Assembly (NCBI GenBank): GCA_014896305.1
Contig: JADBKQ010000002.1
Span: forward strand, 129,670-193,669
Length of the DNA stretch: 64,000 bases
Source of the DNA: Limnochordaceae bacterium
GTDB taxonomy: Bacteria > Bacillota > Limnochordia > Limnochordales > DUMU01
Direction: 5' to 3'
Shown here: positions 1-8,873 of the stretch, piece after piece
Numbering within the stretch: position 1 is the stretch's first letter
Layout of the letters: the number at the start of each line of letters is the position of its first letter
The notes under the pieces: generated by a model
Told to the model about the DNA's origin: nothing
Database searches by the model: none
Seen by the model: the letters and a program-made list of their open reading frames with translations, nothing else
Position numbers and translations under genes: made by a program

Positions 1-458
1 CGCAACCGGAGCGGGCCCGGCAACTGGCCGGGATCGCTCTGGGGGAAGTCCGGGCTCTGGCCGCCGCAGACGTGATCGGGGATCTCGTGGAGATTCGTCG
101 TGGGCAAATGGCCCGTTCCGTGTTGCGAACCTCTCCCGAGATGGCCTTCCTCCACCGGCAAATCCTGCGGGGACACCATCTGTTTGCCCAGGCCAACTCG
201 CTGGCCGTGGCTGTTGTCGATGCAGATGAGGCGTTGACGGCCACCGCCCGTCTTCGCTTCCTTCGTCCCGTTCGGGTGGGGGCGGTGGTAGAGGCGGTGG
301 CGCGGGTGAGGCAGGTGCAGGGAGAGCGCTGGTGGGTGGACGTTCTGTCGGCGGTGGGCAGCCAGCCGGTACTGCAGGGAAACTTCGTGCTGGTTGGCCG
401 GGTGCGGCAGAAGGAGGAAAGCCATCACGATGAATCAGGCAACCAGAATCGTACTTGA
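1..458 (+). CDS. fapR: FapR, malonyl-CoA-responsive fatty-acid regulator (3' part)
   Basis: The reading frame is open from base 3, so the gene begins to the left of the window and its N-terminal helix-turn-helix is not visible. What remains is the effector domain: the IIGDLVEI-type strand followed by RGHHLFAQANSLAVAVVD, the hallmark hot-dog fold segment of FapR that binds malonyl-CoA, then RFLRPVRVGAVVEA and a closing QGNFVLVG strand. FapR represses fatty-acid and phospholipid genes until malonyl-CoA accumulates, and in Bacillus it heads the plsX-fabD-fabG operon exactly as here. The last 29 bases overlap plsX, so the two are probably translationally coupled. The operator and promoter lie outside the window. 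Confidence 0.93.
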   Translation, partial: QPERARQLAGIALGEVRALAAADVIGDLVEIRRGQMARSVLRTSPEMAFLHRQILRGHHLFAQANSLAVAVVDADEALTATARLRFLRPVRVGAVVEAVARVRQVQGERWWVDVLSAVGSQPVLQGNFVLVGRVRQKEESHHDESGNQNRT

Positions 459-1563
459 CGCTATGGGAGGGGACCGGGCGCCAGCAGTTCCTGTCCAGGC
501 GGCTTGGCTTGCGGCCGCACGCGGATTGGAGGTAGAACTGGTCGGACCCCAGGAGATACTGGAACAACGACTGCAAGAGGTACGAGCGGCCTCTGCTCAG
601 CTGACCCCGGGGAAGGATGCGGCCGACATCGCCACTCATCTGCAGATCGTGCCCGCTTCCGAGTGGATCACCATGGACGAGCATCCAGTGGAGGCGTTGC
701 GCCGTAAGCCGCAGGCCAGTTTGCTCGTGGCTGCCCGCCGGGTGGCGGCAGACCCTCAAAAGGCGGCGCTCGTATCGGCTGGGAATACCGGGGCAGTGCT
801 GGCGGCTACGTTGTTCACCTGGAAACGTCTGCCTGGAATCGAACGTCCGGCTCTCGGAACCTTCTTGCCCACCGCGCGAGGGGGGCGGACGCTGCTGGTC
901 GACGCCGGCGCCAACGTCGACTGCCGGCCGCTGCAGCTGGTACAGTTTGCAGCCATGGGGTGGGCCTTTGTACAGGCATTGGGGGTGTCACAGCCTGCCG
1001 GGATCGGGCTCTTGAACATCGGCGCCGAGCCCGGCAAGGGTAACGAGGTGGCACAGAAAACCTTCCTCGTCCTGCAGTCCAGTGGCCTTCCCTTTGCGGG
1101 CAACGTAGAGGGAATGGACGTGTGGAGTGGGAAGGTGGCCGTCGTCGTTTGTGACGGGTTCGTGGGGAACGTGCTCATCAAATCGGCCGAGGGGCTGGTG
1201 GATGCTCTGCTTCGAGTGTTGAGCCACGCCGGTCCGGGGCAGGTCCGGACGCCCGCAGATTCGCCGGCGGGGTCTGGCACAGGCCATTGGAGTTCGGTGC
1301 TACAGGCCTTCGATTGGAATGAAATTGGCGGAGCTCCGCTCCTGGGATTGAACGGCGTGGGTATCGTGGCGCACGGGCGTTCCAGCCCGAAAGCCCTCCT
1401 GGCCGCTATGGAGCTGGCCGACAGGTTGGTCCGGGAGGCATTGCCGGCCCGCTTGGGGGAGGCTCTCGACAACCTCCGGCACGGTGCCGATTCGGACGCC
1501 CGCCGGGAATCTCGTGCCGCTGCAGGTGAACAGAGCGTTAAGGGGGATGAGGGATGTCATTGA
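430..1563 (+). CDS. plsX: PlsX, phosphate acyltransferase
   Basis: Converts acyl-ACP to acyl-phosphate, the donor for PlsY in membrane phospholipid synthesis. The N-terminus reads IVLDAMGGDRAP, the PlsX signature. Later motifs SAGNTGAVLAATL, LLNIGAEPGKGN and CDGFVGNVLIKSAEG are all family hallmarks. ATG 430 is chosen because AGGAGGAAA lies about 10 bases upstream and the protein then starts in the family's usual place. At 377 residues it is about 40 longer than the Bacillus protein, mostly in a polar C-terminal tail that overlaps fabH by 10 bases. It sits inside the fap operon between fapR and fabH. Confidence 0.95.
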   Translation: MNQATRIVLDAMGGDRAPAVPVQAAWLAAARGLEVELVGPQEILEQRLQEVRAASAQLTPGKDAADIATHLQIVPASEWITMDEHPVEALRRKPQASLLVAARRVAADPQKAALVSAGNTGAVLAATLFTWKRLPGIERPALGTFLPTARGGRTLLVDAGANVDCRPLQLVQFAAMGWAFVQALGVSQPAGIGLLNIGAEPGKGNEVAQKTFLVLQSSGLPFAGNVEGMDVWSGKVAVVVCDGFVGNVLIKSAEGLVDALLRVLSHAGPGQVRTPADSPAGSGTGHWSSVLQAFDWNEIGGAPLLGLNGVGIVAHGRSSPKALLAAMELADRLVREALPARLGEALDNLRHGADSDARRESRAAAGEQSVKGDEGCH

Positions 1564-2747
1564 CCTCCCTGACGGAACAAGAACAAACGGTTGTCCCACA
1601 GGCGGAAGGGACGGAAGATCGCCTGTGCACCTACCCGGTGCACGTCGTCGGCATAGGGGCTGCGGTCCCCTCCGACCGGTTGACCAACCAGGCGCTGGAG
1701 ACCATGGTCGACACCAGCGACGAATGGATTCGCACGCGCACAGGAATCCGGGAACGCCGGATTGCGCCGGCCCCGTTAGCCTCCTCCGACCTGGGCTTTG
1801 CAGCGGCGCGCGTGGCGTTGGAACAAGCCGGGGTGACGCCGGCCGATCTAGACGAGATCATCGTAGCCACCGTTACCCCGGACTATCAATTTCCCAGCAC
1901 GGCCTGCCTGTTGGCCGCCCGTCTGGGCTTGGTAGGCATCCCCGCCTTCGATCTAGCTGCCGGCTGTTCCGGCTTGATGTACGCGATCGAGCAGGCGTGC
2001 CAGGCCATCCGTAGTGGATCACGCCGCACCGTACTGGTCGTGGCGGCTGAGACTCTCTCCCGGGTTGTGAACTTCCATGACCGGCGGACCTGTGTCCTCT
2101 TCGGCGACGGTGCCGCCGCCCTGGTACTGCAACGAGCCAGCCTCCAGGATGAACCGGGCATTCTGGCGACCAACCTGGGGAGCGATGGCCGCGGCGCTCA
2201 CCTGCTGGTCGTTCCGGCGGGAGGGTCGCGGCTGCCGGCTAGCAGCCAGACGATCGCCCAGGGCTTGCATTACCTGCAGATGAGCGGCAGCGAGGTCTTC
2301 AAGTTTGCCGTCCGGGTGATGGAGGAGAGCACCCGCCTGGTCGTGGCCCGCGCCGGCCTGCGAGTAGAAGATATTGATTGTTTCATTCCGCACCAGGCAA
2401 ATGTACGCATTATCCAGGCCGCAGCGGAAAGACTGGGTCTGCCTGCCGAACGGATCATGGTCAACGTAGACCGGTACGGCAACACCTCCGCCGCCTCCAT
2501 CGGCTTGGCGCTGGTCGAAGCCTACCAGCAGGGCCGCCTGCATCCTGGGGATGTGGTGGTTATGACGGGCTTTGGCACGGGACTGACATGGGGCTCCGTG
2601 GCATTGCGCTGGACGGCTCCACCGCCCACCCCAGAACAGGTCCGGACACTCGTCTACCAGGCGACGGCAGCAGATGCCGCCGAGGCTCTGGGCACTCCGC
2701 CCGCCTGTCCGTCGCCATTGCCGGGGGAGTCGAAAAATGGCGTCTGA
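1554..2747 (+). CDS. fabH: FabH, beta-ketoacyl-ACP synthase III
   Basis: Condenses an acyl-CoA primer with malonyl-ACP to start fatty-acid chains. The catalytic triad is visible: Cys138 in AAGCSGLMYAI, His280 in FIPHQANVRII and Asn310 in YGNTSAAS. The family motif TSDEWIRTRTGIRERRI follows a non-conserved lead of about 25 residues. The 397-residue length exceeds the usual 310-330 because of that lead and a C-terminal tail of about 40 residues. ATG 1554 overlaps plsX and has a GGGGGATGAGG ribosome site directly upstream. It is part of the tightly packed fatty-acid operon. Confidence 0.95.
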   Translation: MSLTSLTEQEQTVVPQAEGTEDRLCTYPVHVVGIGAAVPSDRLTNQALETMVDTSDEWIRTRTGIRERRIAPAPLASSDLGFAAARVALEQAGVTPADLDEIIVATVTPDYQFPSTACLLAARLGLVGIPAFDLAAGCSGLMYAIEQACQAIRSGSRRTVLVVAAETLSRVVNFHDRRTCVLFGDGAAALVLQRASLQDEPGILATNLGSDGRGAHLLVVPAGGSRLPASSQTIAQGLHYLQMSGSEVFKFAVRVMEESTRLVVARAGLRVEDIDCFIPHQANVRIIQAAAERLGLPAERIMVNVDRYGNTSAASIGLALVEAYQQGRLHPGDVVVMTGFGTGLTWGSVALRWTAPPPTPEQVRTLVYQATAADAAEALGTPPACPSPLPGESKNGV

Positions 2748-3684
2748 GGGATGGGTTTGGCTTTTCCCCGGCCAGGGGTCGCAGGTTGCTGGTATGGGCC
2801 AGGCGCTGGCGGCCCGGTCCGGCGCGGCTCGCACGGCTCTGGTTCAGGCGGAGGAGATCACCCACTTGCCTTTGCGCCGCTGGATGTGGGAGGGCGACGA
2901 GGAATCCCTGCGCCCCACGTCTCACACCCAGCCGGCCCTTCTCGCTGTCGAGCTGGCGTACCTGGCATTCGCCCGTGAACGGGGAGCGTCGGCCGTCGCT
3001 GCTGCCGGCCACAGCGTGGGGGAGTATGCCGCCCTGGTGGCTGCAGGGGTCCTGTCGCCAGAACATGCCCTGCGGCTGGTGACCGAGCGCGGTCGGCTGA
3101 TGGAGGAGGCGTTTCCGGAGGATGGGGGTGGGATGATGGCCGTTCTCGGACTGCCGGATGCGCAGGTGGAGCAGATCTGCCAGGAAGCGGCCAGCGAGAC
3201 GGGGGAGCTAGTCGAAGCCGTCAACTACAACTGCCCCGGTCAGGTCGTCATTGCGGGCACGCGGCCGGCGTTGGCCAGGGCACGCCAGTTGGCCCAGGCA
3301 AGAGGGGCCAGGCTCGTGCGCGAGCTGGCCGTCAGTGGACCGTTCCACAGCCGTCTGATGCGGCCGGCGGCAGAGCGGCTGCGGCCGGCTTTGGCGGCGG
3401 TGACCTACGGACAGGCACAAATTCCTGTGATCAGCAACGTGCTGGGGAGGCCCTACTCGCCCACCGACTCGGTGGCCGACCTTCTCTACCAGCAGGTCTG
3501 GAGTCCTGTGCGGTGGGCAGCAGGAATCCAGTTTCTCTTTCAACATGGCTATACCCATTTTGTGGAACTCGGGCCTGGTACCGTGCTGGCGGGTCTGGTG
3601 CGGCGGATCCTGGCTGGGCAGACGTTTACGGTCGTCAGTGGCGACCAGCCGGAGTGGGAGGCGAATCTGTCATGCCAGAGTTGA
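2737..3684 (+). CDS. fabD: FabD, malonyl-CoA:ACP transacylase
   Basis: Transfers malonyl from CoA to ACP. The motifs are in order: FPGQGSQ near residue 10, the nucleophile Ser93 in GHSVGEYAAL, NYNCPGQVVIAG near residue 163 and His204 in SGPFHSRLM. Start ATG 2737 gives 315 residues, the family norm, and places GQGSQ at its usual distance; the frame is open further upstream but only inside fabH. It overlaps fabH by 11 bases and fabG by 13, so the whole fabH-D-G run is probably translationally coupled. Confidence 0.95.
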   Translation: MASEGWVWLFPGQGSQVAGMGQALAARSGAARTALVQAEEITHLPLRRWMWEGDEESLRPTSHTQPALLAVELAYLAFARERGASAVAAAGHSVGEYAALVAAGVLSPEHALRLVTERGRLMEEAFPEDGGGMMAVLGLPDAQVEQICQEAASETGELVEAVNYNCPGQVVIAGTRPALARARQLAQARGARLVRELAVSGPFHSRLMRPAAERLRPALAAVTYGQAQIPVISNVLGRPYSPTDSVADLLYQQVWSPVRWAAGIQFLFQHGYTHFVELGPGTVLAGLVRRILAGQTFTVVSGDQPEWEANLSCQS

Positions 3685-4433
3685 CAGGAGAGGTCGCTTT
3701 GATCACCGGCGCCAGCGGAGGCATCGGGGAGGCGATTGCCCGCCGTCTGGCCGCTGCTGGAGCCAGGCTTGTCTTGCAGGGAAGGCGAGCCGAGCGGCTC
3801 GCGCAGCTAGCCCTCGAGATCCACGAACATTCTTCGGCTGACTACCCAGCTCCACTGGTGTTGACGGGAGAGCTGACCGACCCCTCTACTGCTGCGGCGC
3901 TGGTGAAGCAGATCTTGCAGGAGTACGGACGACTCGATATTCTGGTAAACAATGCGGGCATTCACCGGGACAATCTGCTCTTGCGCATGAAACCGGAGGA
4001 ATGGCAGGATGTCCTGGAGGTCAACCTCCACGCGGTCTTCCGGCTGACTCAGGCGGCCCTGTGGCCCATGCTACGAGCGCGTCACGGCCGTATCGTGCTC
4101 GTCTCCTCCGTCGTGGGGTTGATGGGAAACGCTGGGCAAGCCAACTATGCGGCTTCCAAGGCGGCACTGATCGGTTTGGCCCGAAGCCTGGCGCGGGAGG
4201 TGGCTACCCGGGGGATTACTGTCAATGTGGTCGCCCCTGGCTTCATCCAGGTGGGAATGACGACCGAGCTCACGGCGGGACAGCGCCAGGAGCTCATTGC
4301 CCGGGTACCGATGGAGCGGGAGGGAAGTGCGGAGGAGGTGGCAGAGGCGGTCTGCTTCTTCTGCCAGCCCAATAGTGCCTACATTACGGGTCAGGTGCTG
4401 GCGGTGGACGGCGGCCTTTCCATGGGGCATTAG
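3672..4433 (+). CDS. fabG: FabG, 3-oxoacyl-ACP reductase
   Basis: NADPH-dependent reductase of the elongation cycle, a short-chain dehydrogenase. Visible motifs are TGASGGIGEAIAR (cofactor loop), NNAGI, the catalytic serine in VLVSSVVG and the YAASK pair (Tyr/Lys), ending with ITGQVLAVDGG as in the family. ATG 3672 yields 253 residues, close to the usual 245-250, and overlaps fabD by 13 bases. The frame extends upstream but only inside fabD. Its place between fabD and acpP is the conserved Firmicute order. Confidence 0.95.
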   Translation: MPELTGEVALITGASGGIGEAIARRLAAAGARLVLQGRRAERLAQLALEIHEHSSADYPAPLVLTGELTDPSTAAALVKQILQEYGRLDILVNNAGIHRDNLLLRMKPEEWQDVLEVNLHAVFRLTQAALWPMLRARHGRIVLVSSVVGLMGNAGQANYAASKAALIGLARSLAREVATRGITVNVVAPGFIQVGMTTELTAGQRQELIARVPMEREGSAEEVAEAVCFFCQPNSAYITGQVLAVDGGLSMGH

Positions 4434-4508
4434 ATGAACCTTACTATGACGGATGAAATGAGTACGCCATTTGTCGGATGGACGGGAGCAGAGGAAAGGA
4501 GACCAGCA

Positions 4509-4751
4509 ATGAGTAACGGGGATATTGCAGAACGCGTGAAGAAGATCGTTGTCGACCAACTGCAGGTCGAGGCCGACAAAGTGACCGAGGATGCTTCGTT
4601 TCTAGACGATCTCGGCGCCGACTCGCTCGACATTGTGGAGCTTGTGATGGCCCTGGAAGAAGAGTTCGGTCTGGAGATCTCCGACGAGGACGCCGAAAAG
4701 ATCCGGACTGTCGGTGACGCGATCGGCTATATCCAGTCCCATCTCAGCTGA
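4509..4751 (+). CDS. acpP: Acyl carrier protein
   Basis: The 80-residue acidic carrier on which fatty acids are built. The phosphopantetheine attachment Ser39 is in [18 protein letters not shown], the invariant ACP motif. ATG 4509 is preceded by AGGAAAGGAGACC, a good ribosome site. The frame is open back to the fabG stop, but that 75-base lead has no family resemblance and is taken as the intercistronic leader. Transcription probably continues from fabG and into fabF. Confidence 0.97.
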   Translation: MSNGDIAERVKKIVVDQLQVEADKVTEDASFLDDLGADSLDIVELVMALEEEFGLEISDEDAEKIRTVGDAIGYIQSHLS

Positions 4752-4839
4752 ATCAGACGGCAGTTTGGGCAGGCCGGAGAAAGAGGACAAACCCAGATCG
4801 TGATTCCTGTTGTCCGGCCTGCCAACGTGGAGGGTGGCC

Positions 4840-6099
4840 ATGGGACGTAAGGTGGTAGTGACAGGCGTTGGGGTCGTCAGCCCGCTGGGCAATACCGTAC
4901 CGCAGCTTTGGGACGCGCTGATTGCCGGCCGGTCGGGGGTAGGCCGCATTACGGCGTTTGACGCCTCGGACTATCCGACCCAGATCGCAGCTGAGGTGAA
5001 AGAGTTCGACCCCAGCCAGTACATGGAGCGCCACGACGCCCGCCGGATGGACCGCTTCACGCAGTTTGCCGTGGCGGCAGCCCGCCTGGCGGTGGAGGAT
5101 GCCGGCCTGGACCTGTCGGACCCGGAGCGGGCAGAGAGCACCGGTGTACTGATCGGCTCCGGGGTGGGCGGGATCGCCGTGATGGAAGAGCAGGTGCAGG
5201 TTCTCCATTCACGGGGGCCCTCCCGGGTGAGCCCCTTTCTTGTTCCCATGATGATTCCTGACATGGCGGCCGGGCAGATCTCGATCTTGTTGGGGGCCCG
5301 AGGGTACAACGCGGCCGTCGTTTCCGCCTGTGCCAGCGGCGCACATGCCCTCGGCGAAGCCTTTCGCCTCATCAAGGACGGTTATTTCGACGCCATGATC
5401 GCGGGCGGCTGCGAAGCCGCGATCACGCCGGTGGGTTTGGCCGGCTTCTGCGCTGCCCGCGCGTTGTCTACCCGCAACGACGACCCCACCCGCGCGAGCC
5501 GCCCGTTCGACAAGGGGCGAGACGGCTTTGTCATGGGAGAAGGGGCGGGGATTCTGATCCTGGAGGCCGAAAGTCAAGCCCGGGCACGCCATGCGCATGT
5601 TTACGCAGAGCTCATCGGATTTGGTGCCAGTGGGGATGCCTATCACATTACACAACCGCCGCCGGACGGTCACGGTGCCGTCGCCGCCATGCGGCGAGCC
5701 TTGCAGGAAGCAGGCGTACCTCCGGATGCAGTGGGATACATCAACGCCCACGGTACCTCCACCCCAGCTAATGACCGCACCGAAACGTTGGCCATCAAGA
5801 CGGTCTTCGGCGAAAGAGCTTATTCAATCCCGGTCTCATCGACGAAATCCATGACGGGACACCTGTTGGGGGCGGCGGGCGGCGTGGAGGCGATTGTGAC
5901 GGTGCTGGCGTTGCAACACCAATGGCTGCCTCCCACCATCAATCTGGATGAGCCCGACCCCGATTGCGACCTGGACTACATCCCCTGGCATGCCCGTCCG
6001 GCTCAGGTGGAGGTGGCACTATCCAACAGCTTCGGCTTTGGCGGCCACAACGCCTGCCTCGCCTTTCGGCGTTATCCGGCGAGTCAGGAGGTGTCCTAA
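4840..6099 (+). CDS. fabF: FabF, beta-ketoacyl-ACP synthase II
   Basis: Main elongating condensing enzyme. Catalytic Cys164 is in [10 protein letters not shown], His304 in [12 protein letters not shown], Lys336 in STKSMTG and His341 in GHLLGAAGG. The N-terminus [15 protein letters not shown] starts directly after the chosen ATG 4840, which follows GGAGGGTGGCC. An in-frame TTG 30 bases upstream is less likely because the ribosome site would fall inside the gene. At 419 residues it has the usual length. It closes the fatty-acid part of the operon, and rnc follows with essentially no gap. Confidence 0.96.
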   Translation: MGRKVVVTGVGVVSPLGNTVPQLWDALIAGRSGVGRITAFDASDYPTQIAAEVKEFDPSQYMERHDARRMDRFTQFAVAAARLAVEDAGLDLSDPERAESTGVLIGSGVGGIAVMEEQVQVLHSRGPSRVSPFLVPMMIPDMAAGQISILLGARGYNAAVVSACASGAHALGEAFRLIKDGYFDAMIAGGCEAAITPVGLAGFCAARALSTRNDDPTRASRPFDKGRDGFVMGEGAGILILEAESQARARHAHVYAELIGFGASGDAYHITQPPPDGHGAVAAMRRALQEAGVPPDAVGYINAHGTSTPANDRTETLAIKTVFGERAYSIPVSSTKSMTGHLLGAAGGVEAIVTVLALQHQWLPPTINLDEPDPDCDLDYIPWHARPAQVEVALSNSFGFGGHNACLAFRRYPASQEVS

Positions 6100-6100
6100 C

Positions 6101-6856
6101 ACGACCGCTGCCTTGAGTCCGGGTCGGCTCTCCCGCCTGCGTGAATGGGCGACCCGGGCAGGTTTACCTGCTACGCTGGACTGGTCCTTGCTGGACCAGG
6201 CACTGACCAACCGCTCCGCAGTCAACGAACACCGAGCCCAGGCGGACAACGAACGCCTGGAGTTTCTCGGCGACGCGCTGATCAACCTGGTGGTTGCCGA
6301 GTACTTGTTCCAGGGCCATCCGGACTGGAGTGAGGGAGAGTTGACACCGCGACGGGCTGCTGCCGTTTCGGCCCCTTCATTGGCGTTGGTGGCGCGCCGT
6401 CTGGAGCTGGGACGGCTCTTGCGATTGGGGCGTGGGGAGGCCCAGTCAGGGGTTCGGCAGCTGGACTCGGTTCTGTCGTCCACATTTGAGGCGGTAGCTG
6501 CCGCCGTGTACCTGAGCCTCGGATACGATGCGGCAGGCCGGTTCATCCGCTCCTGCTTGCAACCGGTGCTGGCACAGGCAGACCAGCTTGGCTCAGCCAT
6601 TGGCGGTGAGGAGAACTTCAAGAGCCGCTGGCAAGAATGGGCCCAGCAGCACCTGGGACAAACCCCCACCTACCGGGTGGTGGAGGTGAGCGGTCCACCC
6701 CACCGGCCTTGGTTCAAGGTGGAGACCCTACTGGGGGAGGAGAGCATTGCTTCGGGAGACGGTCCGTCCACCAAATTGGCGGAGCAACGGGCAGCCAGAG
6801 ACGCTTTGAACCGGATGCAAGCTGCTCCCCGCCAGAGCCCTCCGTCCGCACAGTAA
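6101..6856 (+). CDS. rnc: Ribonuclease III, probable ACG start
   Basis: Double-strand-specific endonuclease for rRNA and mRNA processing. The signature NERLEFLGDAL is near residue 50 and a double-stranded-RNA-binding domain fills the last 75 residues (NFKSRWQEWAQQ... to KLAEQRAARDAL). No ATG or GTG lies in frame near the expected start. AGGAGGTG (6086-6093) is 7 bases before ACG 6101, while the only ordinary alternative, TTG 6113, is about 20 bases from it. The second catalytic segment reads LSSTFEAVAAAVYL where most family members have an Asp (LADTFEA), so one metal ligand seems to be Ser; the following Glu is kept. The rnc-smc neighbourhood is the conserved one. Confidence 0.9.
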   Translation, partial: TTAALSPGRLSRLREWATRAGLPATLDWSLLDQALTNRSAVNEHRAQADNERLEFLGDALINLVVAEYLFQGHPDWSEGELTPRRAAAVSAPSLALVARRLELGRLLRLGRGEAQSGVRQLDSVLSSTFEAVAAAVYLSLGYDAAGRFIRSCLQPVLAQADQLGSAIGGEENFKSRWQEWAQQHLGQTPTYRVVEVSGPPHRPWFKVETLLGEESIASGDGPSTKLAEQRAARDALNRMQAAPRQSPPSAQ

Positions 6857-6913
6857 GGGAGGACGGAGGGAAAACCGAAAAGGATCCGCCGGCAGCAGGA
6901 GAATGGAAGGCCG

Positions 6914-7615
6914 GTGTCGCATTATTGGCGGGAGCGTTTGGGGGTGATGGCACTGTCTGAGGAGAGTGCAGCTTCATTGGATGTCAATCAGATCGAACAG
7001 GCGCTGTTGCGGCTGCAAGGCGTCGAAGGAGCCCGGGTCGTCACCGACCCTGCCACCGGACAAATCCAGGAGGTGCACCTGCTGGCCCGTGGACAACGGC
7101 CGCCCAAACAGATTGCCCGGGATGTTCAAACCTTGCTTCTGACCCGGTGGGACTATCGTCTGGATCACCGGCGGGTCAGTATTGCCCGCTGGGAAGACGA
7201 AGCGGCGGCAAGCGGCGAGTTGCCGTACCTCGAAGTCCGGCGCGTGCAAGCGTCGCTTGCTCCCAGTGAAGCGACGCTCCTGGTGGAGGTGGGCAATGAG
7301 GTCCAACGGTGGAGCGGCCGCGCTCAGGGTGCCGCTACCCCCGCCAGTCTGATCCGGTTGACCGCGGCGGCCACGTTGGAGGCACTGGCCGGCGAATTTA
7401 GCCGGCACCACTTTCGGGCGTATCTGCGGGAAGCCCGTTCGACGCTGGTGGCGCACCGGCCAGTGATAGTGGTCCTGCTCGACCTGGTCAGTCCTTACGG
7501 TACCTTGACCTTGCTGGGGACGAGCTTCGTGCTGCAACATGAGCTCTGGGCGGCAGCAGGGGCTACGGTGGCAGCGGTCTCGCGCCGCCTGGGGATTGAC
7601 CGCTTAGCCGTTTGA
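6914..7615 (+). CDS. Uncharacterised protein between rnc and spoVS
   Basis: I do not recognise this 233-residue protein with a named family. The first 90 residues look like a compact alpha/beta domain: a helix (IEQALLRL), a strand-turn-strand (GARVVTDPATGQIQEVHLLA), then a basic helix (RPPKQIARDVQTLLLT) and a segment rich in Arg, Asp and His (YRLDHRRVSIARW). The second half is hydrophobic alpha/beta (RPVIVVLLDLVSPYG). There is no signal peptide or clear membrane helix. Start GTG 6914 is tentative; ATG 6947 is possible. Its place before spoVS and a SigH-like factor suggests co-expression but not a function. Confidence 0.75.
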   Translation: MSHYWRERLGVMALSEESAASLDVNQIEQALLRLQGVEGARVVTDPATGQIQEVHLLARGQRPPKQIARDVQTLLLTRWDYRLDHRRVSIARWEDEAAASGELPYLEVRRVQASLAPSEATLLVEVGNEVQRWSGRAQGAATPASLIRLTAAATLEALAGEFSRHHFRAYLREARSTLVAHRPVIVVLLDLVSPYGTLTLLGTSFVLQHELWAAAGATVAAVSRRLGIDRLAV

Positions 7616-7711
7616 TCCCGGGACTCGCGGAAGAATCGGGGCACATTCTATTTCTGCTGGAATACTCCGCCAGGCAAGCAGCAGACGTCAGGGAAGAAGG
7701 GAAATCAGAGC

Positions 7712-7972
7712 GTGGACGTACTAAGAGTATCTGCCAATTCCAAGCCCAAGGCCGTGGCAGGAGCGTTGTCGGCTGTCTTGCGCGAAAAAGGCGTGGCAGA
7801 GATTCAGGCGGTGGGAGCGGGGGCAGTCAACCAGGCGGTCAAAGCCATTGCCATCACGCGGGGGTTTGTTGCCCCCAACGGGATCGACCTGGTTTGTGTA
7901 CCTGCGTTCGCCGAGATCGATATCGATGGAGAGGAAAGAACCGCCATTCGCTTTATTGTAGGTCCGCGCTAG
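7712..7972 (+). CDS. spoVS: SpoVS, stage V sporulation protein S
   Basis: Small Alba-like protein needed for normal sporulation in Bacillus. The 86 residues begin MDVLRVSANSKPKAVAGAL and contain EIQAVGAGAVNQAVKAIAI and a closing IRFIVGPR, essentially the canonical family sequence at its usual length. GTG 7712 follows GGGAAGAAGGG. In Bacillus subtilis spoVS is transcribed by SigH; here a SigH-like sigma factor is the next gene. Its presence is the best single sign in the window that the organism makes endospores, though SpoVS-like proteins occur in some non-spore-formers. Confidence 0.96.
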   Translation: MDVLRVSANSKPKAVAGALSAVLREKGVAEIQAVGAGAVNQAVKAIAITRGFVAPNGIDLVCVPAFAEIDIDGEERTAIRFIVGPR

Positions 7973-8063
7973 CCCTTCGCAAGTACATCCCGGTGTCGTC
8001 AGGTTGCACGCCACCGTCGCCTCCGGTCTGGTCTATTGGTACAAGACAAGCCATACGCATGGA

Positions 8064-8873
8064 ATGGAGAGTACCAAGAGGCTGGATGGAGTGCCGGGGA
8101 GGCGGTTGTGGTTGGCCAGCCTGGAAGATCCCCTGGAAGCAGCGGTGGTGTTACAGGCGCAAGCAGGCGACGAGAGCGCCCGTGAGACGCTAGTGCAACG
8201 GTTTCTACCGCTTTGCCGGCGTCTGGCCCGTCGCTACCGGCGTCATCACCTGGACGCCGAAGACCTGGTGCAGGAGGCTTGCCTTGGGTTATTGGCCGCC
8301 ATCGATGGCTATGAGCCCGCGTATCAGGTACGGTTCTCATCTTTCGCCTATCTTTGCATTCAACGTCATCTTCTGAATGTACTCAAACAAAGCCGGAGCG
8401 GTCGCGAGCGAGCCGCGCAAGAGGCCATCAGTCTCTTTTTGCCTGCCGGGCCAGACGATGAACAGCATCTTTGGGAGACCCTACCGGTCCAGGCAGATCC
8501 TGCTGATCTCGTGACGGAGCGTTGGGCGGCGGAGGAGATTCGCCAGCGGCTGGGCAGACAGCTCAGCGAGCTGGAGTGGGCGGTGACGCAGTTGTCACTG
8601 GCCGGCTATAGTTCGGGAGAGATGCAGCGCCTGCTCTGCCTGCCGGCGAAAGTCATCGACAACGCCCATACACGTGTCCGCCGCAAACTCTTGCAGATCC
8701 TGCAGCGCTACGGCTCTCTCCTGGCTGAACAGTGGCGGCCAGGGCGGCGCCGCTACGACCTGTGCTACCAGCTGCCCGGCGGCCATACTGTAGCTGGACG
8801 TTCTCCAGCACCTCCTGGACCCTATCCCTGGATTCCCCGTCCCTGTCTGCCCGCGCGCCCGCGGCCATGGTAA
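8064..8873 (+). CDS. Sigma-70 family factor, SigH (Spo0H)-like
   Basis: RNA polymerase sigma factor. Region 2 is AEDLVQEACLGLLAAIDGY followed by RFSSFAYLCIQRHLLNVLKQ, and region 4 contains SSGEMQRLLCLPAKVIDNA with HTRVRRKLL, closely following the SigH pattern (KSIDNALQRVKRKL). The last 50 residues, rich in Pro, Arg and Gly, are not part of the family. ATG 8064 has a weak ribosome site; GTG 8091 is an alternative. Bacillus sigH lies elsewhere (near secE/nusG), so this may be the relocated sigH or a paralogue. It is next to spoVS, a SigH target in Bacillus. Confidence 0.82.
   Translation: MESTKRLDGVPGRRLWLASLEDPLEAAVVLQAQAGDESARETLVQRFLPLCRRLARRYRRHHLDAEDLVQEACLGLLAAIDGYEPAYQVRFSSFAYLCIQRHLLNVLKQSRSGRERAAQEAISLFLPAGPDDEQHLWETLPVQADPADLVTERWAAEEIRQRLGRQLSELEWAVTQLSLAGYSSGEMQRLLCLPAKVIDNAHTRVRRKLLQILQRYGSLLAEQWRPGRRRYDLCYQLPGGHTVAGRSPAPPGPYPWIPRPCLPARPRPW

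Noticed and set aside
7616-7711. SigH-type promoter before spoVS
   Set aside because: GGAATA is present, but neither the AGGA-type -35 nor the full -10 consensus can be matched at proper spacing.
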